From Subtercola frigoramans (GTDB taxonomy: Bacteria > Actinomycetota > Actinomycetes > Actinomycetales > Microbacteriaceae): a stretch of DNA of 64,000 nucleotides. Of the stretch, positions 39,275 through 47,477 are shown piece by piece. The stretch's first letter is position 1. Each line of letters opens with the position of its first letter. Under the pieces are notes generated by a model. The model was given only the letters and a program-made list of their open reading frames with translations. It was not told the origin of the DNA and did not search any database. The translations under genes were made by a program, and so were the position numbers. The stretch spans positions 3,224,001 through 3,288,000 of the forward strand of contig NZ_JAFBBU010000001.1 in the NCBI RefSeq assembly GCF_016907385.1, in the 5' to 3' direction.

Positions 39275-40381
39275 CTACGGCGCAGACAACCCCAGATCGA
39301 AATTCAGCGCACTCGCCCGTGGCCCTCGCAATGGCGGCAATCCCAAATCAGACGAAGGCCGGCTGACCGGCTGCACCGCAACCGGCTCAAACACCCCGAA
39401 GTCTGCAATCCGCACCTCGGCAGAAGCGGCTCGACGCGGCACCAGCCCCAGCAGAAACGCCGAGGCAGAGCTCACAGCACTGGGTCGATGGATCGGCGCG
39501 AGCGACAACTCGAACGCCTCGCCCAATCCCGCTTCAGCCGGCGCCTCCCGCTCGCTCAATCCAGCCTCGAACATCCCGCGCCCGGCGACAGAATCGCTCA
39601 AGGCCGAACCCGCCGCGACACCACCAACAACAGGCGTTACAACACCCACCACGCTGAAAAACCCTGCATTCGCCGCGGCACCCTGCGCTCCGGCAACCCC
39701 GAAAACGCCCAACCCAGCCCGCTGGCCCAAACTCGACCCGAACGCGGGCCTGAACCGCAGCCGCCGCACACGCCACCGCGCGAACAGGTACGCACCGAAC
39801 CCCACGATCAACACGAGCCCACCGGCTATCCCGGCCAGCAGAAACGGAAAGGCATCGCGCGCCACTCCCGCCGATGGCGGCGGATAGAACGGCAACTCGA
39901 TCGCGGGCAGAGGCGCCGCAGTGGCCGTCACAACAGGCGCTGGCGCCGGCGCCGGCTCAACCGTCGGCGTCGCGGTAGGCGTACTCTGCTCGATAAACCC
40001 ACCGTCAGCCGGCACAACAACCTCGCTGGTCACCACAGGCTCCGGCGTCACAACCGGTTCCGGTGTCACCGGGTCAGGCGTCACGGGCACAACGGCCGGG
40101 TCGGTGACAGTCGGCTCCGGGGTCGGCGCCACGGTCGGACTCGGGTCCACCACCGGCGGCGTCGGCACCGGGTCTGGCGTCGGATCAACCGTCGGCACGG
40201 GCGTCACCGGCACATCGGTCGGCACCGGGTCGGCGACCAGAACAATGGATGATCGGCTCTCCCCGCTCGCATGCCCAGGGGCAGCCGCAGCCGCAGAACT
40301 GGTGAATATTGCGAATGCCGAAGCCCCGATGGCGCCCACAACGATGAGCGAGTGCTTGGCGGTCCGCTTGCGTCGTGGCAC
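39275..40381 (-). CDS. Pro-rich exported membrane protein, unknown function
   Basis: 368 residues from GTG 40381, chosen for the GAAGGAG site seven bases upstream; the frame extends to 40423. A signal peptide (RRKRTAKHSLIVVGAIGASAFAIFTSSAAAAA) is followed by about 130 residues of Pro/Val/Thr repeats (PVTPDPVTPEPVVTPEPVV). One transmembrane helix (FPFLLAGIAGGLVLIVGFGAYLF) and a 150-residue probably cytoplasmic C-terminus follow. I do not recognise a family. It may be a wall-spanning protein. It converges with the Ig-repeat gene and diverges from the Wzz/BY-kinase gene. Confidence 0.7.
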   Translation of the reverse strand: MPRRKRTAKHSLIVVGAIGASAFAIFTSSAAAAAPGHASGESRSSIVLVADPVPTDVPVTPVPTVDPTPDPVPTPPVVDPSPTVAPTPEPTVTDPAVVPVTPDPVTPEPVVTPEPVVTSEVVVPADGGFIEQSTPTATPTVEPAPAPAPVVTATAAPLPAIELPFYPPPSAGVARDAFPFLLAGIAGGLVLIVGFGAYLFARWRVRRLRFRPAFGSSLGQRAGLGVFGVAGAQGAAANAGFFSVVGVVTPVVGGVAAGSALSDSVAGRGMFEAGLSEREAPAEAGLGEAFELSLAPIHRPSAVSSASAFLLGLVPRRAASAEVRIADFGVFEPVAVQPVSRPSSDLGLPPLRGPRASALNFDLGLSAP

Positions 40382-40416
40382 GTCAGCTCCTTCGTCAGGG
40401 ATTGGGGTTCGTCCGC

Positions 40417-40430
40417 GTGCCAAATGGCAC
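40417..40430. promoter_or_regulatory. Palindromic operator candidate in the wzz/BY-kinase leader
   Basis: GTGCCAAATGGCAC: 6-bp arms with a 2-bp centre. It lies 36 bp upstream of the divergent membrane protein start and just before a TATAGT hexamer at 40447-40452 that could be the -10 box of the rightward promoter. Confidence 0.45.
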
Positions 40431-40472
40431 TAAGTTGGTCGTTCTGTATAGTTTGACATGCGAGATAGTTTC

Positions 40473-40505
40473 AAATGCAAGGTTGCAATCGTCAACCTTG
40501 CATTT
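40473..40505 (+). terminator. Intrinsic terminator in the leader of the wzz/BY-kinase gene
   Basis: Perfect 13-bp stem AAATGCAAGGTTG / CAACCTTGCATTT with a 7-nt loop, followed by TCTTTTG. It is the most classical rho-independent terminator in the window, yet it lies about 105 bp upstream of the ATG at 40612 and after the likely promoter. It therefore looks like an attenuator of that gene. The opposite-strand reading also starts with an A/T run, so it could act both ways. Confidence 0.65.
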
Positions 40506-40611
40506 TCTTTTGCGACCCAGACCTCCTGTCGCGCTTCGAAGCCATAACTCTCAGAAGAATCTTTCTGCCACTGGCACAGCGAGCCAACCGACACCAAAGG
40601 GACCAGACGCC

Positions 40612-42036
40612 ATGAATTTACAAGATTACATGCGGGTCATTCGCAAGGGATGGCTTTTCATTGTTCTGTTCGTTCTTGCGGGGGCCGGGGCCGGGGCTGC
40701 AATCGCCGCCACCGCGACGCCACAATACCGCTCGACCGCAACAATGTACGTCTCGGTCCAAGCCTCAGAGTCGCCGACGGCTGGCGAACTAACGTCGGGT
40801 AATACATACGCGCAGGCGAAGGTTAAGTCCTACCTTGATATTTTGACCAGCGCGTCCGTCCTAGACAAGGTGATCAAAAACCTCAATTTGACCAGCACCT
40901 CTAAGCAATTGGGCAGTCAACTTTCGGCGACATCACCAGTCGGAACCGTCATCATCCAGTTGGATGCGACGGATTCAGACCCGCAGATGGCGGCAAACCT
41001 CGCGAACGCCACAGCGAACGCGTTTAGCTCGGTCGTGGTTCAACAATTGGAGAAACCGACTGGCGGAGGCAATAGCCTCGTTCGAGTTCAGGTCATTGAC
41101 CCGGCTTTGCCCGCGGCGGCGCCGTTCAGTCCCCAGCTCAGTCTTAACATCGCCCTAGGCGCAATCGTTGGGCTCATATTCGGGATGGGCGCCGCCTTCC
41201 TGCGATCCGCTCTTGACACCCGGGTCCATGGTGTCCACGACGTCGAAAACGTGACGGATGCGCCTCTCCTCGGCGGCATCAGCTTTGATCCGGAGTCGGC
41301 CAAGCACCCCCTGATCGTCCACAGCGACCCGCGGAACCCACGCGCCGAAGCCTTCAGATCTCTGCGAACCAATCTGAGGTTCGTCAACGCCGGTTCGAGC
41401 AACCATTGCTTCGTCATCACTTCGTCGATTGGCGCCGAAGGCAAGAGCACCACCTCAGCAAACCTCGCCCTGGCGCTGGCCGAGACCGGCGCACGAACGG
41501 TCTTGATCGACGGCGATCTGAGAAAACCGAGACTTGCTGAGTACATGGCAATCGAAGGAGCGGTCGGGCTCACTGACGTTCTTATTGGCACGGTTCCCTT
41601 GGCCGATGTCCTCCAGCGCTGGGGCACCGGCGAGCTCTACGTCCTCCCGGCGGGTCGAATCCCCCCGAACCCCAGCGAACTGCTCGGTTCGCAAGCGATG
41701 CAAGACCTGATCACCGCTCTCAACGACCAGGTCGACTACGTGATCATCGATGCACCGCCGTTGCTCCCGGTGACTGACGCCGCGATCATCAGCAGCATGA
41801 CGGCCGGCGCGATCGTCATAGCCGGTTCAGGCAAGGTCAAGCGCACCGAACTGGCGCGCGCCCTCAATTCACTGACGGGAATCAAGAGCAACGTCGTGGG
41901 CGTCGTGCTGACCATGCTCCCCTCCAAGGGCCCAGACGCGTACAACGCCGAGCGCTACGGCTATTACGGAGCAGGCCCCGAGACTGAAGTTTCGCCATCT
42001 GACGCGCCGATTCGCAAACGACGGGGCCGCAAGTAG
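40612..42036 (+). CDS. Wzz/BY-kinase exopolysaccharide polymerisation and export protein
   Basis: 474 residues, ATG 40612 with AAAGGGA upstream. The Wzz domain begins MNLQDYMRVIRKGW with a transmembrane helix near 15-38, and a second helix lies near 175-198. The cytoplasmic autokinase domain has Walker A SIGAEGKSTT (about 273-280), Walker A' VLIDGDLRKPRL and Walker B YVIIDAPPLLPV. A tyrosine cluster (RYGYYGAG) near the C-terminus is the likely autophosphorylation site. It controls polymer chain length and export with Wzx/Wzy proteins not seen here. It is the intact paralogue of the broken gene at 14821-16492. The IS5 element is inserted 81 bp downstream. Confidence 0.92.
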   Translation: MNLQDYMRVIRKGWLFIVLFVLAGAGAGAAIAATATPQYRSTATMYVSVQASESPTAGELTSGNTYAQAKVKSYLDILTSASVLDKVIKNLNLTSTSKQLGSQLSATSPVGTVIIQLDATDSDPQMAANLANATANAFSSVVVQQLEKPTGGGNSLVRVQVIDPALPAAAPFSPQLSLNIALGAIVGLIFGMGAAFLRSALDTRVHGVHDVENVTDAPLLGGISFDPESAKHPLIVHSDPRNPRAEAFRSLRTNLRFVNAGSSNHCFVITSSIGAEGKSTTSANLALALAETGARTVLIDGDLRKPRLAEYMAIEGAVGLTDVLIGTVPLADVLQRWGTGELYVLPAGRIPPNPSELLGSQAMQDLITALNDQVDYVIIDAPPLLPVTDAAIISSMTAGAIVIAGSGKVKRTELARALNSLTGIKSNVVGVVLTMLPSKGPDAYNAERYGYYGAGPETEVSPSDAPIRKRRGRK

Positions 42037-42113
42037 GCTAGCTGCAACAGTGGATGGCTCTAGATATGCCACAACTCACGTGCAACCATCTTCCGCCGGC
42101 CGAACTCCCGTCG

Positions 42114-42923
42114 CTAGGGCGTGTCTCCTAACAGTTTGAGCCAGATGGTGATGGCTCGGAGGACGACTCCGCCGCGGTACGTGAGGGCGAGTTTGTCGTA
42201 GCGGGTGGCGCGATGCCGCGCCAGTCTTTGAAGGTGTTGAAACAGCGTTCGATGACGTTGCGTCGCTTCTAGGCCTCGGTGTCGAACGTGGGTGGCCGGC
42301 CGCCTTTCTGGCCGAGTCGTTTCCGGTTGGCGATATGGTCCGATTTCTCCGGGATGACCGCTTCGATGCCGCGATCACGGAGCAGCTTCCGGTTCGCTTT
42401 CGACGCGTACGCCTTGTCGGCCATCGTCCGATCGGGCTTCGTCCGGGGACGACCTTTGCCTCGACGCGGGACCCGCAAGCTCGCCATCACCTCGGGGAAC
42501 ATCGGCGAATCGCCGCCCTGACCTGTGCCGAGCAGCATGACCAACGGGCGCATCTTCGCGTCGCATAACGCGTGGATCTTTGTCGTCAAACCCCCGCGAG
42601 AACGGCCAACCGCATGGTCAGGAGGCTCGATCAGCAGATTCGTGTAATTCGACAGATCCCCCCGTGGCCCGACCGAGGTTGGTGCCGTGCTGGTGGGCAC
42701 GATTCACCGTCGAGTCCACCGACACCTCTCACTCGATCAGCCCGACCTCATCGGCATGGGTCAACAACTCCGTCAGGATCTTGTCCCAAGTGCCATCACC
42801 ACTGAACCGGCGATGTCGCTTCCAGACCGTCTTCCAAGACCCGAAACTCTCTGGCAGATCCCGCCACGGAGTTCCCGTCCGATACCGGTAAATGATGCCC
42901 TCGACCATCAGCCTGTGGTCATT
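42114..42923 (-). pseudogene. IS5-family transposase, C-terminal part (decayed)
   Basis: On the minus strand from 42923 the reading is NDHRLMVEGIIYRYRTGTPW, then a DLPESFGSWKTVWKRHRRF block. A TGA replaces Trp in GLIE*EVSVDST. A frameshift follows LGRATG near 42660. After DLSNYTNLLIEPPDHA and a KIHALCDAKMRPL block, a TAG replaces Tyr in DTEA*KRRNVIERCF (42269-42271). A 2-bp insertion then disrupts the GIA/TRYDKL region near 42215. The protein would end LLKLLGDTP with its stop in the flanking CTAG. At least four lesions make it inactive. Confidence 0.88.
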
Positions 42924-43070
42924 TGTTTATGGCACCTTGATTGAAGACCACTTGGACGGTTCGATTCGTGCCCACCTTTCGACTCGCCGGGTGATTGTGA
43001 CGGCTTGATCGAGGTCCACCTTGACGCTTGAGCATCGTGTTTTCCGGATGCAAGGGTGTGGAGGTCAGTG

Positions 43071-44744
43071 ATGGGGTTACGGGTGGAGTTGTTCGCACGG
43101 ATCCGGCGGGATGCCCGGGTGGAGGGGCTCTCGATTCGGGAGCTCGCGCGCCGGCATGGTGTCGCTCGGGCGACGGTTCGGATGGCGTTGTCGCAGGCTC
43201 AGCCGCCGCCGCGGAAAACACCGGTTCGGGTCTCGCCTCGGTTGGAGCCGTTCAAACCGGCGATCGACGCGATGCTGATCGAGGACCTGACTGCGCCGCG
43301 TAAGCAACGCCACACGGCCCGTCGCATTCTGGCCAGGCTCGCGGAGGAGCACGCCGCGACGGATTTGTCGTATTCAACGGTTCGCGATTACGTTCACGAC
43401 CGTCGGCCTGTCATCGATGCGGAGGCCGGCCGCGCCCGGGAGGGTTTCGTGCCCCAGGAGCACGCACCCGGCGCGGAAGCGGAAGTCGACTTCGGCGAGG
43501 TATGGGTCATGCTCGCCGGTGTGAAAACGAAGTGTCACATGTTCGCGTTCCGGCTCTCACACTCCGGCAAAGCGGTCCATCGGGTGTACTCGACACAGGG
43601 CCAGGAAGCGTTTCTCGAGGGCCATATCGCTGCCTTCGAATGCATCGGAGGGATCCCCACTCGGCACATCCGCTACGACAACTTGACTGCCGCGGTGACC
43701 ACAGTGATCTACGGAACCGGCCGTCGGCGGACAGAAAACGAACGATGGGTGTTGTTCCGCTCGCATTACGGGTTCGACGCGTTTTACTGTCAGCCAGGTA
43801 TCGACGGCGCGCACGAGAAAGGCGGCATCGAGGGCGAAGTTGGCCGGTTCCGCCGCAACCATCTCTCACCAATGCCGGTCATTGATTCGCTGGCCGAATT
43901 GAACGAGAGGATCCAGCGTTGGGATGAGGCCGACGACCGGCGCCGAATCGCTGACCGGATCCGAACCGTTCGTCAAGACTTCGACAACGAACGAGGCCTG
44001 CTGGCGCCGCTGCCGTTTGAACGTTTCGATCCCGGTCTGACCCTGCACCCCAGGGTTGACCGGTCGAGCCTGATCACTGTGCGGATGGCGAAGTACTCCG
44101 TGCCGGCCCGGATGATCGGCCGGCCGGTGCGGGTCTCGCTTCGAGCGTCAGAGCTGGTCGTGTTCGACGGGCGCACCGAAATCGCCCGACACCCGCGGAT
44201 CGTGACCAACGGCGGCCAAAGCGTCGACCTTGACCACTACCTCGAGGTCTTGCAATACAAACCAGGTGCGCTGCCCGGCTCGACAGTGCTCGCTCGGGCG
44301 CGGGCCGCAGGAACATTCACCGCCGCACACGAAGCATTCTGGGCTGCAGCACGAAAAACGGATGGTGACGCTGTCGGGACCAGACAGCTCATTGACGTTC
44401 TCCTGCTGCATCGCTCGATGAGCGCCGACGACGTGACTGCCGGCATCCGGGCTGCGCTTCAGGTCGGCGCGGTGACGGCGGATGTTGTCGCCGTCGAGGC
44501 GCGCCGTCACGCATCGACTGCTGGGCCTGCGTCTGGCCGTCACCGCGTTGAACATGAGCGTGAGCCCGAGCGAAACGTTGTCAGTCTTACCCAGCGGCGT
44601 CTCGCGGACCCTGCCGCCGTCATTGCTGGTCTCCCACCTGACACACGACCGCTTCCCTCTGTGGCCAGGTATGACGAGCTCCTGAAGCTGCCCAAACGTA
44701 ACGCACCAGCTGTGCAGATACTGGAAGAAGGAACTGGCTCATGA
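43071..44744 (+). CDS. istA: IS21-family transposase IstA
   Basis: 557 residues from ATG 43071 with GGAGG six bases upstream. An N-terminal helix-turn-helix (LSIRELARRHGVARATVRMAL) precedes the retroviral-integrase-like core with D in EAEVDFGEVWV, D in HIRYDNLTAAV and E in HEKGGIEGEVGRFRR, the DDE triad. A beta-barrel-like domain follows. It is full length and apparently intact. Its stop overlaps the start of istB (ATGA), the normal IS21 arrangement. IstA cuts and joins ends with help of IstB. Confidence 0.95.
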   Translation: MGLRVELFARIRRDARVEGLSIRELARRHGVARATVRMALSQAQPPPRKTPVRVSPRLEPFKPAIDAMLIEDLTAPRKQRHTARRILARLAEEHAATDLSYSTVRDYVHDRRPVIDAEAGRAREGFVPQEHAPGAEAEVDFGEVWVMLAGVKTKCHMFAFRLSHSGKAVHRVYSTQGQEAFLEGHIAAFECIGGIPTRHIRYDNLTAAVTTVIYGTGRRRTENERWVLFRSHYGFDAFYCQPGIDGAHEKGGIEGEVGRFRRNHLSPMPVIDSLAELNERIQRWDEADDRRRIADRIRTVRQDFDNERGLLAPLPFERFDPGLTLHPRVDRSSLITVRMAKYSVPARMIGRPVRVSLRASELVVFDGRTEIARHPRIVTNGGQSVDLDHYLEVLQYKPGALPGSTVLARARAAGTFTAAHEAFWAAARKTDGDAVGTRQLIDVLLLHRSMSADDVTAGIRAALQVGAVTADVVAVEARRHASTAGPASGRHRVEHEREPERNVVSLTQRRLADPAAVIAGLPPDTRPLPSVARYDELLKLPKRNAPAVQILEEGTGS

Positions 44745-45550
44745 GCCCGACAGCCACAACGATCACCACAACCCTCAGACGCCGACGCGGGATGACCGAG
44801 CAAGCCGCGACCGCGGCGATCGATCAAGCCTGCCGGCGGCTACGGTTACCCACGATCCGCGCCGTCATCGAAGAAGCAACGAAAGCGGCCGAGCAGGAAC
44901 AGCTCAGCTACCACGGGTTCCTTGCCGAACTCCTGCTGGCCGAATGCGACGATCGCGACCGCCGCTCTTCCGTGCGGCGGGTCAAAGCTGCCGGGTTCCC
45001 GCGCGATAAATGGTTAGGGGACTTCGACTACGACGCGAACCCGAACATCAACCCCGCCACAATCAACACCCTCGCGACCGGCGACTGGGTACGCAAAGGC
45101 CAACCACTCTGCCTGATCGGCGACTCCGGCACCGGGAAATCCCACCTGCTTATCGGGCTCGGTACTGCCGCAGCAGAGAAAGGCTACCGGGTGAAGTACA
45201 CGCTGGCGACCAGGCTCGTTAACGAACTTGTCGAGGCCGCTGACGAGAAAACCCTCGCTCGCACCATCGCCCGCTACGGCCGTGTCGACTTGCTCCTCAT
45301 CGACGAGCTCGGCTACATGGAACTCGACCGCCGCGGTGCCGAACTGCTCTTCCAAGTCCTCACCGAACGCGAAGAGAAAAACAGCGTCGGCATCGCATCG
45401 AACGAATCCTTCTCCGGCTGGGGCAAAACCTTCACCGACCCACGGCTCTGCGCAGCAATCGTCGACCGGCTTACGTTCGGCGGCAACATCATCGAAACCG
45501 GCACCGACTCCTACCGCCTGGCACACACGCAACACCATGCCGCGAGCTGA
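44741..45550 (+). CDS. istB: IS21-family ATPase helper IstB
   Basis: 269 residues. AAA+ DnaC-like ATPase: Walker A IGDSGTGKSHLLIGLG (about 127-142), Walker B VDLLLIDELGYM, and sensor 1 in GIASNESFSGW. The N-terminal helical domain (AIDQACRRLRLPTIRAVIEEA) is typical. It appears intact. In the family it oligomerises on DNA and selects the target for IstA. Translation is coupled to istA by a four-base overlap. Confidence 0.95.
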   Translation: MSPTATTITTTLRRRRGMTEQAATAAIDQACRRLRLPTIRAVIEEATKAAEQEQLSYHGFLAELLLAECDDRDRRSSVRRVKAAGFPRDKWLGDFDYDANPNINPATINTLATGDWVRKGQPLCLIGDSGTGKSHLLIGLGTAAAEKGYRVKYTLATRLVNELVEAADEKTLARTIARYGRVDLLLIDELGYMELDRRGAELLFQVLTEREEKNSVGIASNESFSGWGKTFTDPRLCAAIVDRLTFGGNIIETGTDSYRLAHTQHHAAS

Positions 45551-45665
45551 AAGGTCGGGGTAGCCTAGTGGCCGTGGCACCCAGGGTCGAGTCGAGAATT
45601 CGAAGCTCTAAATATTCGCTCAGCGAACGTGACTGGGCGGCGGAGATTGTCGTTATCGTCAGACC

Positions 45666-45995
45666 ATGAATCTCGAAGAAACTGGCGCGGCCGTTGAATC
45701 GGTATCTCAGATCTACGCCGCCAAATTTGGTATCGACCGCACCGACGTCTGGTTCCTGCTCAAGCTGCAAGAAGAACTCGGGGAGTTGACGCAAGCGTTC
45801 GTGAACCTTAAGGGCATGAGCAAGGATCGAGGACAGACGGACGCCGACAAGCGCACCGCGTTCGCTCACGAATGCGCCGACGTAGTCGCACACGTGCTTT
45901 TGCTAGCCCGCAACGAGGGTGTCAACTTAGAAGCCGCGATCGAGGATAAGTGGCTTCGGTGGGCGGACTCTTCGGCCGTTACATCGGCCCCCTAG
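45666..45995 (+). CDS. MazG-like nucleotide pyrophosphohydrolase (IS21 cargo)
   Basis: 109 residues. The MazG helical pattern is present with metal-binding acidic motifs KLQEELGELTQAF (EExxE) and HECADVVAHVLLLA (ExxxD), followed by GVNLEAAIEDKWLRW. The family hydrolyses (d)NTPs to monophosphates. It lies between istB and the IS21 right end, in the same orientation as istAB, with a 115-bp gap. Such small enzymes also occur in phages and mobile elements. The ribosome-binding site is weak. Confidence 0.82.
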   Translation: MNLEETGAAVESVSQIYAAKFGIDRTDVWFLLKLQEELGELTQAFVNLKGMSKDRGQTDADKRTAFAHECADVVAHVLLLARNEGVNLEAAIEDKWLRWADSSAVTSAP

Positions 45996-46020
45996 GCCGT
46001 CCGCAACGATCGGTTTGTCG

Positions 46021-46504
46021 TCAGGCGGTCAAATCGCGTTCGTAGAAGATGAGCGAATCACGGCGTGCCACCTCTATCAGGCCGCTTTTCAGAAGCCCGC
46101 GCTGCGAAGCACCATTGTCCTGATCGGTGTCTGCGGCCGCAACGGCCGCACCGTGAATTCTCGCGTTATTGAGGGCAAGAATGACAGCCTCGGTCGCCAG
46201 ACCTTCGCCGCGAGCACTCGGCACCAGTCCGTATCCGAATTCAACGCGCCCAGTCGTGGCGGGCGGCCCAAAAAAGCCGAAACCGCCGACAGCATGATGA
46301 TCGGAAATGCGTCGGATCACGTACATGGTGAAGAAAGGATCTGGGTCGGTCATGGCACCCAGTGATCGGAGTGGGTCGAGTTCGTCGGCAAATGGATACT
46401 CGGGGTGCCAGTTGTCGCCTGGACGCTCGTCTCGTATAACGATCCGACGAGCAAGTGACGGCGAAATCGGCTCGAGTGATTACGTGCGCGGTCTGAAGAC
46501 TCAT
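46021..46504 (-). pseudogene. GNAT acetyltransferase, frameshifted (IS21 cargo)
   Basis: The downstream frame gives LEPISPSLARRIVIRDERPG, then DNWHPEYPFADE, then YVIRRISDHHAVGGFGFFG and GYGLVPSARGEGLATEAV, the acetyl-CoA loop region of RimJ/RimL-like N-acetyltransferases, and a C-terminal SGLIEVARRDSLIFYER. This frame has no start codon before its internal ATG at 46353. The N-terminus MSLQTAHVI at 46504 lies in the next frame. One surplus base near 46477 accounts for the break. The ATG at 46353 would give only 110 residues without the first half of the fold. Confidence 0.7.
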
Positions 46505-46573
46505 CAATTGATCGTCGCGTACCAAGCGGGTTCCCTCTGAGCACGCCGCCAAGGGATGCTCTTGACGCATCCC

Positions 46574-47182
46574 TCAGCGAGCCTCCTGGCGTCGAGCGCT
46601 GACTGCCGCTTGCGGCCGCTGGCCTGCTGTCCTCCGCACATGCGATTCGAGAAAGTCGAAGCCTGCACGGCCCAGCTCCGAGCTGATCGAGTCCACGGGC
46701 CATCGGTACGCCGGTGTGACCGCGTGCGCGAACTTCTCGACCACAGGGCCCTCGAAGAACCCGACAAGCAGTGCGCCGCCGGGCTTGATCACGCGACCGA
46801 ACTCCCGCAAGGGAACCTGGATCTCGTCGGGCTCGTAGTGAATGAGCGAATACCACGACAGCACCCCACCGACCGAACCGGTGCGAGCCTCCATGGCATC
46901 GAGACCTTCGACTGCGAAATCCACGGCGGGATAAGCGTTCGCGGCATGGGCAATGAACTCAGGCACTTGATCGATTCCCCGAGCTGTCACGCCCTGCTGG
47001 GCCAGAAAGTTCGTCCAATGACCCGGGCCACACCCCGCATCGATGATGTCGCCATGAACATCGCTTGCCCACGTAGACACGATCTGCACATCCGACGGAT
47101 GAACGGAACTCATCGAGCCCAACAGATCGACGTACTCGGCCGCTCTGCCGGAGTAGGCGGCGCGACTCGTTTCGTTGGGCAC
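46574..47182 (-). CDS. Class I SAM-dependent methyltransferase (IS21 cargo)
   Basis: 202 residues. Motif I is IIDAGCGPGHWTNFLA (about 46-61), followed by RGIDQVPEFIAHA (acidic motif II) and GGVLSWYSLIHY with a VIKPGGALLVGFF post-motif. This is a small-molecule type of methyltransferase; the substrate is unknown. Start ATG at 47182. The gene lies between the GNAT remnant and the IS21 right end, about 100 bp from the inner end repeat. It is oriented opposite to istAB. Confidence 0.86.
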   Translation of the reverse strand: MPNETSRAAYSGRAAEYVDLLGSMSSVHPSDVQIVSTWASDVHGDIIDAGCGPGHWTNFLAQQGVTARGIDQVPEFIAHAANAYPAVDFAVEGLDAMEARTGSVGGVLSWYSLIHYEPDEIQVPLREFGRVIKPGGALLVGFFEGPVVEKFAHAVTPAYRWPVDSISSELGRAGFDFLESHVRRTAGQRPQAAVSARRQEAR

Positions 47183-47336
47183 GCGCTCAAGTCTAAGCAG
47201 TCTGAATCAAGTAGCCCGTAAGACGGTCGACCAGCGCGCTTGGAGCTGCCATGGGATGACCGCGGTCCCAGATATCGAGTCTGGGCGGGCCTTGATCAAG
47301 CCGTCACGGTGGTCCTACTTCAAGTTGACACAGCCA

Positions 47337-47432
47337 GTCATTGAACGGCCGCCCACCCTTCGCTGTCGGGCTGGGCATTAACGGCGCGATCAACGCCCAC
47401 TGGGGATCCGACAAAGACTTAGTTCGCGACAC
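47337..47432 (-). pseudogene. IS5-family transposase, N-terminal part
   Basis: Reading the minus strand from GTG 47432 gives VSRTKSLSDPQWALIAPLMP, then SPTAKGGRPFND, the usual N-terminus of IS5/IS427-type transposases, and it breaks off exactly at the IS21 duplication. The remainder is at 42114-42923. This fragment proves that the two IS5 ends belong to one element. Confidence 0.85.
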
Positions 47433-47477
47433 ACCAGATCATCTCAAACCCAACACGACGAGGTTAAGAGACACGCC

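Larger units (their letters stand above)
42924..47336 (+). mobile_element. IS21-family element with cargo genes
   Basis: Left end TGTTTATGGCACCTTGATTG and right end (read inwards) TGGCTGTGTCAACTTGAAGT match at 24 of the first 36 positions. An inner copy of TGACGGCTTGATC(G/A)AGG lies at 42998-43020 (left) and, inverted, at 47284-47306 (right), as in the multiple end repeats of IS21 elements. A 6-bp duplication GTCATT flanks it (42918-42923 and 47337-47342). Joining the two sides across it restores the IS5 transposase reading RPFNDHRLMVEG. Inside are istA, istB and then a MazG-like gene, a broken GNAT gene and a methyltransferase. At 4413 bp it is nearly twice the usual IS21 size. Confidence 0.85.
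42118..47477. mobile_element. IS5-family element, interrupted by an IS21-type element
   Basis: The ends are 15-bp inverted repeats with one mismatch: GGCGTGTCTCCTAAC (42118-42132) and GTTAAGAGACACGCC (47463-47477). Both are flanked by CTAG (42114-42117 and 47478-47481), the target duplication expected for this family. The transposase is split: its C-terminal part lies at the left end and its N-terminal part at the right end, on the minus strand. Removing the inserted segment 42924-47336 and one GTCATT copy leaves an element of about 940 bp, normal for the family. The right-hand CTAG supplies the stop codon of the sugar transferase gene. Confidence 0.88.

Noticed and set aside
42269..42700. 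143-codon frame as an independent transposase gene
   Set aside because: It is only the middle of the IS5 transposase, bounded by a frameshift and an internal TAG, so it is part of a pseudogene.
45556..45630. tRNA-like sequence after istB
   Set aside because: A D-arm-like GCCTAGTGGCCGTGGC can be seen, but no acceptor stem or T-arm pairs with it.
42118..47477. Composite transposon made of two IS5 copies
   Set aside because: The right-hand IS5 part is only the missing N-terminus and end of the left-hand copy; there is one interrupted element, not two.
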